27,670 nt of DNA, from IMG/VR virus record IMGVR_UViG_3300021499_000009, positions 1-27,670 of that record. One strand, written 5' to 3'. The position numbers and the translations under genes were made by a program. A model generated the notes under the pieces. The model had not been told where the DNA came from. It was given only the letters and a program-made list of their open reading frames with translations, and ran no database searches. Positions 10,315 to 18,879 of the stretch are shown here, piece by piece. The stretch comes from a virus. The first letter of the stretch is position 1. Each line of letters begins with the position of its first letter.

Positions 10315-12210
10315 TTACCTCGCTGGATTCTGGACGTATCTGATTTGAATCATGAACACACCTACAACCTGGGCATAATCGTCTGCTGCGTCTGAAACAT
10401 CACGAATCAGGGCAAGTTCTGCCACCTCCCCTGCTGCAATATTTGTGACCGTCACATCCCCCGACCAACCAGTGATCAAAACATCATGCTGTGCTGCTGT
10501 GATTGTCGGATCAGTAATAACAACCACCGTTCCTTTTGCTCCATTGGTTGCATCATTATCGCCAAGACTAACGCCAGATAAACCGAAAGCGACGCCCTCG
10601 GATGATGGGCCGGTTGCATTTGTGACAAGATAATAAACCCTGAATTGAATAGTTGATCCTGACAAATCAGCTGGGACAATCCAAACAAAATTCAAATCCT
10701 CATCTGCATCATGAGCAAAGGTTCTGTAAGCGTATGGGCTTCTGGTGCTTGCATCGTCCAGGGCATCCGGTGCACTCGTTCCGTCTTGCATCCAACCCAC
10801 TGGAATTTCCTGGTAGGCGTACATATCAACTATCTTTGCAGCCGTAATTTGATTATCTCCCACATCTGCCGTATCAACAGAATTGGCAGGTAAGTCTATA
10901 TCAGCCGTTCCCTGAAATGTTAAATTCCCTGATTCATCCCAGCGCCAAGCATTTGTCTGGTTGTCACCCAAATAGCCATAAATGGTATCCCCGGCAACAA
11001 ACCGCATTAAACCTTCATACGCTGTACCGTCAACGTCATATGCCCCAAACTCAAAAAAATCGGCAGCACTGGTTCCAGTTCTTAGCCCAAGAATTTCATC
11101 ATCAAAGGTAAGCACCCCTAACGATACTGAACTTGCATTTGTTAAATCCACAGCACCGGTGGGATCAAAGTCAGTGCAAGCCATTGTCGTAAACGCCCCT
11201 GCTGCCGGGGTGGTACCACCGATCGCTCCGGGTGCTGCCATTTTATCAGTCAACCCATCAGGAGTTACGGCTCTTGTTGCATCTGTTCCGGTTACTGTTT
11301 CTGCCCCTGTTGCAAGTTCTACTGTACCAACAGCACTTGTTGATGCAGCAGCCATACTCAGCTCTTGTGTAGATAGCGACAGTCCTCTGGCTGTTCCGAG
11401 GGTGACGGCATCATGCCCCCCTGCGAGGGTTTCTATTTTATCGTAGATAGCATTCTTACTTGCTGCTGTAGTTGTATCACCGTTCCAATCTGACCCATAA
11501 ACTGTGTCTGAAACAGACCCACCACTCGCAGCTTCTCCTGCCCAAGTATTCGTACTCGCATTAAATGTTAATACATAATCCTCTGTTACATCACCAAGAT
11601 CAACAGTGTTAGATTCGACTGTTAAAGAATTACATGTAATTGTGCCGGAAGCTATTAAATACCCACCAATATTAACATTTGTTAAATCAACTTCATCGTC
11701 AGATTCGTCAAATGCCATAAATATCTTTTCTGCTCCATCTTGCATAGCAGAAAACATCATATCGCTGTTTTCATTGCCATCTACACCTGTGGTATAATTA
11801 GCGTATATAAGACCCATTCCAAGGTCAGCACCAGGCATACCTGAATCTTCAAAATATAAAGTAGGTACTGTCGCTGGTCCAGACTTTAAACCTGATGTAA
11901 AAGACCAGAGAGAAGAAATAGTTTCTGCCTCATCTGATTTCACAATTGCAGCGTCTGCTGTTTCCTTAGCATTCAACTGAGTCTGAATATCACTCGTAAC
12001 CCCATCAACATAGCCCATTTCAGTCTGAGTGACTGAGCTTCTCCATGTCTGTTCGGATGTTTCATATCCATACAACTCTGTATTCATCGCATGTTGTCGA
12101 TCCCAAGCGGTTTCAAATGTATCGCTCGATGTGTTCACGGTGGTCTGTGCCGCATAGACAATACCAGCAACAATGACTGCCCCTAAAATCCAACTTAAAA
12201 TTTTCTTCAT
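10315..12210 (-). CDS. Tail-fibre-like protein with signal peptide
   Basis: Encodes 631 aa from the ATG at 12210 (AGGAG 5 bases upstream; a GTG at 12216 overlaps that site and is rejected). Residues 1-21 (MKKILSWILGAVIVAGIVYA) form a signal peptide. Then come fibre-type segments: VDGVTSDIQTQLNAKE, and GTVELATGAETVTGTDATRA with VTPDGL, the Phage_fiber_2-like repeat, also found in the fibre gene at 16006..17388. The C-terminal ~150 aa (from YAYRTFAHDADED) look like a trimeric beta-rich tip. A fibre subunit that is exported through Sec is unexpected, because virions assemble in the cytoplasm. Confidence 0.75.
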   Translation of the reverse strand: MKKILSWILGAVIVAGIVYAAQTTVNTSSDTFETAWDRQHAMNTELYGYETSEQTWRSSVTQTEMGYVDGVTSDIQTQLNAKETADAAIVKSDEAETISSLWSFTSGLKSGPATVPTLYFEDSGMPGADLGMGLIYANYTTGVDGNENSDMMFSAMQDGAEKIFMAFDESDDEVDLTNVNIGGYLIASGTITCNSLTVESNTVDLGDVTEDYVLTFNASTNTWAGEAASGGSVSDTVYGSDWNGDTTTAASKNAIYDKIETLAGGHDAVTLGTARGLSLSTQELSMAAASTSAVGTVELATGAETVTGTDATRAVTPDGLTDKMAAPGAIGGTTPAAGAFTTMACTDFDPTGAVDLTNASSVSLGVLTFDDEILGLRTGTSAADFFEFGAYDVDGTAYEGLMRFVAGDTIYGYLGDNQTNAWRWDESGNLTFQGTADIDLPANSVDTADVGDNQITAAKIVDMYAYQEIPVGWMQDGTSAPDALDDASTRSPYAYRTFAHDADEDLNFVWIVPADLSGSTIQFRVYYLVTNATGPSSEGVAFGLSGVSLGDNDATNGAKGTVVVITDPTITAAQHDVLITGWSGDVTVTNIAAGEVAELALIRDVSDAADDYAQVVGVFMIQIRYVQNPAR

Positions 12211-12219
12211 CTTCACTCC

Positions 12220-13107
12220 TTAGTGAATTGTCACATTAAAGACTAAAAAAGTTAATGTTTGTGCTGATGTACTCTGTACCGCAAACCATATTCTGTCATC
12301 GGCTGAAAAAGACATAAGCCCATTCCCTCCGATCATACCGATATCAGAACTATTATCAACAAGTCGGGGAGCAACAGCTTTCGTGGATTGAGTTGCATTA
12401 ACGAACGGAGCAATTATAGAAGTTTGAGAATTGGTAGCACTTTGACTTATTCCCATATTCCATACCCCTCTATAAACACCAGCACTTGACACTGTAAGAT
12501 ATGATCCCATCTGCCATGTTGCAGCTTCATCTCCTACATAAGCAATATCAACAGTAAAGTTATCGGCATCAACTAAAGTAACAGTTCCAACGCCAGCATG
12601 ATTAGCTGACTGAACGGTTACAAAATCACCTGTAGTAAGACCGTGTGCAGTATCAGCAATATTAATCGCCGCTCCCGCTGCTGCTGTTGTTATATTCCCA
12701 CCACCATGACTTCCCACTGTGAATGTGAAGTTGTTATTTAGATGTGGTGCTGATCCAGTAATGTTTGTATGATATATTGCGTGCCATTCGTCAGTACTTT
12801 CTAAAGTCTCTGTGGCACTTGATCCATAAACATTTCCCATCTCGCCGTAATCAGAAACTCCTGTCTTTAATCTTTTTTCAGTTCCAGCACCATCCTGAAA
12901 ATACAATTCATTATCAGACTTTGTATAGATAGCACCTTTGCTGCCTTTCGCTGTTGGTGTGCTTGTCTCATTAAGATAAAGAGTTCCCGCCTCACCTGTA
13001 TCTATTACAATCTCATAATCAGTCTCAAGGACAGTTTCTAACGCTCTACCAGCCCATACATTTGTTGTCATTAAAACAATTGCTAAAACCAATAATAATT
13101 TTTTCAT
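12220..13107 (-). CDS. Secreted appendage-type protein with C-terminal jelly roll
   Basis: Encodes 295 aa. Residues 1-19 are a signal peptide (MKKLLLVLAIVLMTTNVWAG). Residues 50-85 (KGSKGAIYTKSDNELYFQDG) resemble the stalk part of phage fibres. A middle domain has HGLTTGDFVTVQSANHAGVG, a strand pattern of tail-associated beta domains. The C-terminal end (WFAVQSTSAQTLTFLVFNVT) is typical of a jelly-roll or TNF-like receptor-binding tip. GGAG lies 7 bases before the ATG. It is encoded between a beta-helix protein and a fibre, so a structural appendage is more likely than a free toxin, but the signal peptide leaves this open. Confidence 0.65.
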   Translation of the reverse strand: MKKLLLVLAIVLMTTNVWAGRALETVLETDYEIVIDTGEAGTLYLNETSTPTAKGSKGAIYTKSDNELYFQDGAGTEKRLKTGVSDYGEMGNVYGSSATETLESTDEWHAIYHTNITGSAPHLNNNFTFTVGSHGGGNITTAAAGAAINIADTAHGLTTGDFVTVQSANHAGVGTVTLVDADNFTVDIAYVGDEAATWQMGSYLTVSSAGVYRGVWNMGISQSATNSQTSIIAPFVNATQSTKAVAPRLVDNSSDIGMIGGNGLMSFSADDRIWFAVQSTSAQTLTFLVFNVTIH

Positions 13108-13119
13108 ATCTTTACTCCA

Positions 13120-15108
13120 TTAAGGTGTTGTATTTCTCGCTGTATCCCATAAACTTGTTCTTGCATTTGACCAGTAATCTGTCCTTGGTAACTCCCAATA
13201 GGAGCCAACGACGACAGCTTCTTCAACTACTATACACTCTCCGGCGTTATCATATATATTATCACCACTATCATCTACAAGCTGCTCGTAACCAGACGGT
13301 ATGCTGCAAACATACCCTGTACTTTGATAAGCCCCCATATTCGGAGTCCCATCCGTTGCATTCCCCCAAATATCAAGCTCTCCACCGTCATTAATACCTG
13401 TTATCACGTCACCTGCATTCAGTGCTGGTGAACCTGTTTCGAGTTTTCCGATAGCTGTTAGTTCTGGATCATCTGATATGTTAGAGTCTGCTTGAGCATC
13501 ACCATTAAATTGTGCTACAGTCTGCGTAGAAGCTTTGTTTTGAATTGAGTTATCAATGGCATTATTATTAAAAACATTGGTCAAAATACTCGCGTCGTCT
13601 TCAATAACAATACCACAATCAGGATAATCTGATGACGCTGCTCCACAATTCTCTATAATATTATTGCTAAAAACATTATTTTCTTTAGCCGTAGACCCAT
13701 CCCCGGCTCTTAAATTATAAGCGCTATGGTCAATATTTCTAAATAAATTATGAGCTATCGTATTTCCTGTAGGGTCTTTTTCAGCTGAACTACCCTCTAA
13801 AGCTAACCCTTGCCCTGATTCATACATGGTAACATCTCCGGCATAAAGATTTTCAATAATATTGTATGTAAATATATTATCTTTAGAATCTATCTGAATT
13901 CTCGTCCGAGTGTCATGAATGTGATTACGCATGAATATATTTTCTTTCATGTAATCACCAGTAGCACCCACGCCCCTTCCATAACTTATATCTTCAGCAG
14001 ATATATCATTTGATATTATTTGATTATTCTCAGAATCGTGAGCATGATTTGTAGTACTATTGGCGACTTTTATTCCAGTATGCCCAAAATTAGTCACTGT
14101 ATTATTTTGAACAAGATGGTTATAGCCACCAACTGTAATACCCTCATACGCAACCAGCGCCTTAGCATCATTGTAAGCCAAAGCATCCGAACCAATAATT
14201 GTGCAATTTGTTATTTTACAGTTATAAGATTCCGTATAGGGAGAAGACGATCTGGAACGAACTCGTATACCCATATAACTTTTTTTTATTGTTAAACTAT
14301 CAAAATAATTATAATGCCCGCCAAGCGTATCAATCGCTACATTTCCGCCATGTATTTCAATATTCTTTAATGTTATGTAGCTTGCATAATAAAGATAAAC
14401 GCTATACGGATTAGACGATGAACCTGTTGTGCCTGTTACAGATGTTAAAGTAGATGGATCTGAAGCGGAGTAAACCACAAGATATTTAGTACCACCTATA
14501 TCTCCCCAATACCAAGTCGGCAAATCATACGATCTCCCTGTATGTGAGTCAGAACCACCGATAACTCCACCTAACTCTGACACATCAGACCATCTTAACT
14601 TTTCATTTCCTTCAATCCAAACTCGATAAGGATTGACATCTGTAGCCTTTCTCCATGTACCAGTAACAGTCGCCCCATAATCAGACCATATTCCATCCAA
14701 TGTTCCAAGTGTTTCAATAATTGGTGTACTCCCTGTTCCGTAAGGTTGAATAGTGATTCTTGCAGAACTTGTACCATTTATTTGTATAACCAACGCATGA
14801 CTAAATGTACTCCCCCTCTTTAAATTAATATAAGGAGGCTTTTTCTCAGCAACCCAATCATATATAGAATTAGCGCCACCCGTTGTCCAGTTTATATCAC
14901 TGAATTCATCGTATGGGCTATCCCTTGAACCATCTCCACCAGGATCAGCACTTGAGGATATGTAGATGTGTTCGCCAGTGGGTCGTACTATTTGCAACCC
15001 ACTCTCATCAATATGCAACCCCGTACCAATACCTCTACTCCCTATATTCAACCCCCATGCTAAAGAGGCAATTATAAGAAAAATAATAGCTGTTAAAAAA
15101 GCTTTCAT
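13120..15108 (-). CDS. Secreted right-handed beta-helix protein (tailspike/lyase-like)
   Basis: Encodes 662 aa. Residues 1-19 form a signal peptide (MKAFLTAIIFLIIASLAWG). From about residue 47, IYISSSADPGGDGSRDSPYD and INLKRGSTF match the start of pectate-lyase-like beta-helix proteins. Residues about 230-520 carry many parallel beta-helix coils (ITLKNIEIHGGN, NNTVTNFGHTGIKVANS, NVFSNNIIENCG). A short C-terminal module (SYWELPRTDYWSNARTSLWD) may serve trimerisation or attachment. This fold is usual for tailspike depolymerases and secreted polysaccharide lyases, so degradation of host capsule or LPS is a reasonable inference. AGGAGCAAAAG precedes the start. Catalytic residues are not identified. 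Confidence 0.8.
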   Translation of the reverse strand: MKAFLTAIIFLIIASLAWGLNIGSRGIGTGLHIDESGLQIVRPTGEHIYISSSADPGGDGSRDSPYDEFSDINWTTGGANSIYDWVAEKKPPYINLKRGSTFSHALVIQINGTSSARITIQPYGTGSTPIIETLGTLDGIWSDYGATVTGTWRKATDVNPYRVWIEGNEKLRWSDVSELGGVIGGSDSHTGRSYDLPTWYWGDIGGTKYLVVYSASDPSTLTSVTGTTGSSSNPYSVYLYYASYITLKNIEIHGGNVAIDTLGGHYNYFDSLTIKKSYMGIRVRSRSSSPYTESYNCKITNCTIIGSDALAYNDAKALVAYEGITVGGYNHLVQNNTVTNFGHTGIKVANSTTNHAHDSENNQIISNDISAEDISYGRGVGATGDYMKENIFMRNHIHDTRTRIQIDSKDNIFTYNIIENLYAGDVTMYESGQGLALEGSSAEKDPTGNTIAHNLFRNIDHSAYNLRAGDGSTAKENNVFSNNIIENCGAASSDYPDCGIVIEDDASILTNVFNNNAIDNSIQNKASTQTVAQFNGDAQADSNISDDPELTAIGKLETGSPALNAGDVITGINDGGELDIWGNATDGTPNMGAYQSTGYVCSIPSGYEQLVDDSGDNIYDNAGECIVVEEAVVVGSYWELPRTDYWSNARTSLWDTARNTTP

Positions 15109-15117
15109 CTTTTGCTC

Positions 15118-15528
15118 CTATGAAAGGTATAAAATAGCCGATCCGGTTTTCGCATTTCCAGCGCTTGCTATTGTGATTGTTAATGCGCTGCTTATAGCAA
15201 ATGACCCGTAGACAGCGCCATCATAAGCGAACTCGGATTCAGTTAAGGTTGCTGACCTGCCCGACATACCGCCACCAAATAAATCCTGGGAGTTGGCATC
15301 CGTTACGGTTACATCGTATGTTTCATCTACTGTGCCGGGAACTGTCTGGCAGTAAAACAAACTTCTACCTTTGATAACATCTGTGATTTTCTGACCAATA
15401 AAATTGAAATCATCGGTTGATGCAGAAGCGTCACCACTGGCATCGCATAACCATGCCACTGTTAGTTTTAATGTGTCATCCCGTGTGCCTGTTTTGGGTA
15501 TTGGTTCTAATGTCATTGTTGTTGCCAT
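15118..15528 (-). CDS. Virion-associated hypothetical protein
   Basis: Encodes 136 aa with no signal peptide (MATTMTLEPIPKTGTRDDTL). The second half is a beta-rich, Ala/Ser/Thr-rich segment (SFAISSALTITIASAGNAKT), typical of phage decoration or tail-tip beta domains. AGGAGCAATAAC is upstream. It lies between the fibre-side genes and the secreted block and is the last gene (in transcription order) before the run of signal peptides. I recognise no family; placement in the structural operon is the main evidence for a virion role. Confidence 0.6.
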   Translation of the reverse strand: MATTMTLEPIPKTGTRDDTLKLTVAWLCDASGDASASTDDFNFIGQKITDVIKGRSLFYCQTVPGTVDETYDVTVTDANSQDLFGGGMSGRSATLTESEFAYDGAVYGSFAISSALTITIASAGNAKTGSAILYLS

Positions 15529-15544
15529 GTTATTGCTCCTTTAT

Positions 15545-15994
15545 TTATTCACCTAATTCTTCTAACCTTGTTAATTTTTGACCCCATTCAACATACTTTT
15601 GTTTTAATTCTGTACTCTCAATATCTGACGCACTCCAAATACCTTTTGAAACACCTGTTTCCCATATCGCTTGAATCATTCTGAACTGCCACACAACAGC
15701 ATCTTTTAGGTCCAATTTTAAATCAACTACCTCTTTTTTTAAATCATTTGCTGTATTATCTGCTGCTGATAAAGGAATAATTACACCAGAAATTATTTTA
15801 TGAGTAGTTGATTGTGGAAGAACTCCATTTTGTAGATAATTAACCTGGAGGCTTGTATCATTATTTAACACAGTTGCTATTCTTTCTGTCATTGTTGAAC
15901 CATCCAAATTATTAGAATCCCACTCTCTATCAATTCTACCTGAATTTTTAATAAAGCCTGTTTCTTTTTCTGATATAATAAATATTTCTTTCAT
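15545..15994 (-). CDS. Tail-associated hypothetical protein
   Basis: Encodes 149 aa from the ATG at 15994 (AAAAGGAG upstream); an in-frame ATG at 16030 overlaps the fibre gene and lacks a binding site. The N-terminal part is mixed alpha/beta. Residues about 86-149 form a helical segment with a coiled-coil look (NDLKKEVVDLKLDLKDAVVW ... QKLTRLEEL). A fibre-adjacent short protein with a C-terminal coiled coil may be a fibre-assembly factor or a small virion subunit; the sequence does not decide. Confidence 0.55.
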   Translation of the reverse strand: MKEIFIISEKETGFIKNSGRIDREWDSNNLDGSTMTERIATVLNNDTSLQVNYLQNGVLPQSTTHKIISGVIIPLSAADNTANDLKKEVVDLKLDLKDAVVWQFRMIQAIWETGVSKGIWSASDIESTELKQKYVEWGQKLTRLEELGE

Positions 15995-16005
15995 ATTTAC
16001 TCCTT

Positions 16006-17388
16006 TTACATCCCTGAGGGAAATTTCCATCCATATGTACGAACTGTTAATACATTTGAGCCTGCTGTGCCATAGTTAACCTCTATTGTCTGATTTGAAT
16101 CCGTTATAATTGTAGGAAAAGAAATGAGTCTTGTTGTATAACTATTAACCCTTCCAACAGTCATACCATTACCAGAACTTCCATTTGTTCTTACATATGC
16201 TGTGGATGAAACGCCCTCATTAAATTCAGGTTCTATTATGCACAAAGGGATTGTAACAAAGCCTGGTAAAGTAAGTATTACATCTGTCCAGACTGTGTCA
16301 ATATCCACATCAGCAAGATCAACTATTTCACTGGTATAAATAACAGTATCCACATCATGCCAAAACTCTAACAAATCATCATCACCGTCTGTCAGGACAG
16401 CAAAAATACATTTATCTTCACCATTGTACCAACCCTTTTTTGTATCAGACCATGAGGGTTCTGTAACTGAGTCTGCCAACTCAGAAGCAGAAATAACATT
16501 TGTATCTGCTGTTACAATCGCTGAATCATCCAAATATAAATACGACCAGTCTGATGTACCAAGATTAGCAAATGTATATGTTAATGTAGCATCCCAATAA
16601 ACCCGTTGAGTCGTTGTTCCTACATGGTGATATACTGCCGGGCCAATAGTGATATCAGTATCACTATTATAAACAAATAACGCTCGTTGTTGGGGCAAAG
16701 ATTTCAATGTATCAATATAAGCTTTTATACTTTGTTGGGTAGCAAGATGTTCGTCAGAATCAGACGCCATGTTATCTTCGTCTTTTGTTTTTGCTGTTAA
16801 ACTACTTGGAACAATAGCTCTACCAGTATCTGTGCCGGTCACAACTTCTGCATTAGTTGCCAACTCAACAATCCCTGATGTTGTAGTCGTAGAAGCAGCT
16901 ACTTGAGAAAACCAAGCCCTTTTATCAGTCGATACTGTCTGTGTTCCACTAACCACCGTGATTTGCCTTAGTGGTATTCTGCCTGACGTGAATCCTGTCG
17001 TATTGGTTGACACATTGCCTGAGGATGGGATAATCTCAACATAGCTTACATCATCATCTGCTACTGAAATAGTGCCAGCTGCAACAGTTGTAATAACACT
17101 ATCAAGCCTATAAAGACCACCTTTGTATCCCCACACTAATCCGGTTGTGGTAACAGGATTTTCATCGAAAGTTTCAGCAAGATTTTTTGTTGTGGCGTGA
17201 TCCGTGTAAACCTCTGCAATTGCATCCTCCACATTCGTTGCAGCCACGTTTCCTGCTGAATCCTCAATCCCTATCTGGCTCGCACCCTTGCCGTTAGATA
17301 CAGACAAAAGGTCGTCTATCAGCGTGTTAAACACTCCCCAGCCATCGTTAATAAGAGTTGTTGCTCTTGTTATTTTAGTGAATGCCAT
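16006..17388 (-). CDS. Tail fibre protein
   Basis: Encodes 460 aa without a signal peptide (MAFTKITRATTLINDGWGVF). Residues about 175-200, GIVELATNAEVVTGTDTGRA and VPSSLTAK, match the Phage_fiber_2-type repeat, and SDEHLATQQSIKAYID is a common fibre segment. The C-terminal part is beta-rich with a final domain of about 100 aa (ending VRTYGWKFPSGM). GAGG, formed by the stop region of the 41-aa gene, serves as the ribosome binding site. As the first fibre gene after the ejection proteins it is the main candidate for a tail-attached fibre that connects to other appendages. Confidence 0.75.
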   Translation of the reverse strand: MAFTKITRATTLINDGWGVFNTLIDDLLSVSNGKGASQIGIEDSAGNVAATNVEDAIAEVYTDHATTKNLAETFDENPVTTTGLVWGYKGGLYRLDSVITTVAAGTISVADDDVSYVEIIPSSGNVSTNTTGFTSGRIPLRQITVVSGTQTVSTDKRAWFSQVAASTTTTSGIVELATNAEVVTGTDTGRAIVPSSLTAKTKDEDNMASDSDEHLATQQSIKAYIDTLKSLPQQRALFVYNSDTDITIGPAVYHHVGTTTQRVYWDATLTYTFANLGTSDWSYLYLDDSAIVTADTNVISASELADSVTEPSWSDTKKGWYNGEDKCIFAVLTDGDDDLLEFWHDVDTVIYTSEIVDLADVDIDTVWTDVILTLPGFVTIPLCIIEPEFNEGVSSTAYVRTNGSSGNGMTVGRVNSYTTRLISFPTIITDSNQTIEVNYGTAGSNVLTVRTYGWKFPSGM

Positions 17389-17396
17389 TAATCCTC

Positions 17397-17522
17397 CTAT
17401 TCGGGTTCTACATCGTTGTAAGCAACAGAACCATCACAATAATATTCTTCGCTGTCACAATATATTTCTTCATTATCGCACTTTATTCCGCGGCCTGCTT
17501 CGCTATTGTTGTAGGTTGTCAT
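17397..17522 (-). CDS. Small acidic protein with CDxEEYY repeats
   Basis: Encodes 41 aa. Its core has three short tandem units: CDNEEIY, CDSEEYY and CDGSVAY. It is acidic and Cys-rich, which could bind metal. GGAG stands 5 bases before the ATG. The 5' end overlaps the preceding gene by 20 bases, and its stop region provides the ribosome binding site of the fibre gene. Support is the binding site, the tight packing and the repeat; no family is named. Confidence 0.6.
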   Translation of the reverse strand: MTTYNNSEAGRGIKCDNEEIYCDSEEYYCDGSVAYNDVEPE

Positions 17523-18879
17523 ATTCGCTCCAATCATCTTGCCTACCTGCTTGAAATAAAGCATTGCCGGTTGACGATGGTATTTGCCTTAACACTTTAC
17601 CAGTGGTTCTACCCGTTTGATTTAATAAGATGGCAAGTCGAGCCTGAACAGCAGGATCTTTAAGCGTTAAAAATGCAGTTAGCGCACCCACCGCAGCCGC
17701 AGCCGAGTTGGTTGCATACCCAACACTCCCACCGATTGTTAAATTAAAAGGATTGAAAACTCCTATTTTTTGGTTTGCTAACCTTGGAACAGCTTTTTCG
17801 ATAGCGTTATAAAGGTTTAGATATTCCCCTTCTTTTTTGTTCAATTTTTTAATTTCGGGGAAAAGCCTTTCTAATTCCTGCATCGCCCCTCTTGCAAAAG
17901 CCATTTTCCCTTCCGCTTTTACGACTTTAACAGGCTGGTTCTGGTCGTATGCTTTTTTGAGTTGTTTATATACTTTTTTTTTCATTACATGCGCACGTTC
18001 TACCGGGATTTCATCTGTGAATTGCTGAACATTTTTTTCTTTTAGTTTGTTAAGATATTTTATTTCTGTTGCGGAATCCGGCACATCTTCATAAAACTTT
18101 ATAACCTCATCTATATGACCATTCATTGTTTCAACCGTTGCTGTTTTATATTTTCCCGATGAAATAATATTAGATACTTTATCGTCAATTGCATTGATTT
18201 TTGTCCATAATTTATCAACACCTGTTTGACTTAATGGTATAGATTCCTTTAACCCAGTTTGCACAGCTTTTATTCTATCTTTAATAGACATATTTGCAGG
18301 CATCCCGGCAGCATGTGCATACATTGTTTCTGGGAGTTTGCCTGTAATTAGTTTACCAACCTCTTTCCCAACTTTCCCGACAGCAGTTAGTGGATCTGTT
18401 AGGGTTCCTGCCTTCGACAATATTTTTCCTGTTTTAGCTGCACCCTTAACCCCCGTTTTAGCTGCGCCTCTCGCAACGCCACCCAACCCTGTAAAAATAG
18501 AAGACATATCAAAAGCAACACCTACCGGATCTGTTTCTATTGTTTTTTGAAGATTATCCACACTCCCGTATCTTTCAACAGCATAGTCCCACATAGCATC
18601 AACATATTTTTCTTGCTCTTGTTTGCCTGGAATTGCTTTTGATATAATACCAGACATCAATCCCGTTAATGCGTTTTTGGTTTGTTGCGGGTGAGCAACT
18701 GCTTGATAAATATCTTTGCCTGCCTCAAATGCACTCGCAGGAATATTCTTAAGCATTTTGCCAAAAGAAAAATTACCCTCGCCTCCACCGGTTTTATTAT
18801 CAATTACAAATCCCGGTGGAGGCTTTGGTACTTCATTTAACACAAACCCCGGTGGGAGGTTAGGTATATTTTTATCCAT
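17503..18879 (-). CDS. Internal virion (ejection-type) protein C
   Basis: Encodes 458 aa from the ATG at 18879, which forms TAATG with the previous stop; an alternative ATG lies at 18894. The N-terminus contains the doubled motif LPPGFVLNEVPKPPPGFVID, often found at the start of phage internal or polyvalent proteins. Next comes a Gly/Ala-rich amphipathic region (GLGGVARGAAKTGVKGAAKT), a helical middle (YEDVPDSATEIKYLNKLKEK) and a Gly/Ala-rich hydrophobic stretch near the C-terminus (IGGSVGYATNSAAAAVGALT). In position it equals the last of the three ejection proteins of P22-like phages, which are sent into the host envelope with the DNA. Confidence 0.65.
   Translation of the reverse strand: MDKNIPNLPPGFVLNEVPKPPPGFVIDNKTGGGEGNFSFGKMLKNIPASAFEAGKDIYQAVAHPQQTKNALTGLMSGIISKAIPGKQEQEKYVDAMWDYAVERYGSVDNLQKTIETDPVGVAFDMSSIFTGLGGVARGAAKTGVKGAAKTGKILSKAGTLTDPLTAVGKVGKEVGKLITGKLPETMYAHAAGMPANMSIKDRIKAVQTGLKESIPLSQTGVDKLWTKINAIDDKVSNIISSGKYKTATVETMNGHIDEVIKFYEDVPDSATEIKYLNKLKEKNVQQFTDEIPVERAHVMKKKVYKQLKKAYDQNQPVKVVKAEGKMAFARGAMQELERLFPEIKKLNKKEGEYLNLYNAIEKAVPRLANQKIGVFNPFNLTIGGSVGYATNSAAAAVGALTAFLTLKDPAVQARLAILLNQTGRTTGKVLRQIPSSTGNALFQAGRQDDWSEYDNLQQ

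Noticed and set aside
10982-11446. 154-codon plus-strand open frame
   Set aside because: Lies opposite the fibre-like gene, has no ribosome binding site, and its Ala/Pro/Val/Ser-rich translation is the mirror of low-complexity fibre codons.
12210-12216. GTG start at 12216 for the fibre-like gene
   Set aside because: The GTG overlaps the AGGAG that properly serves the ATG at 12210.
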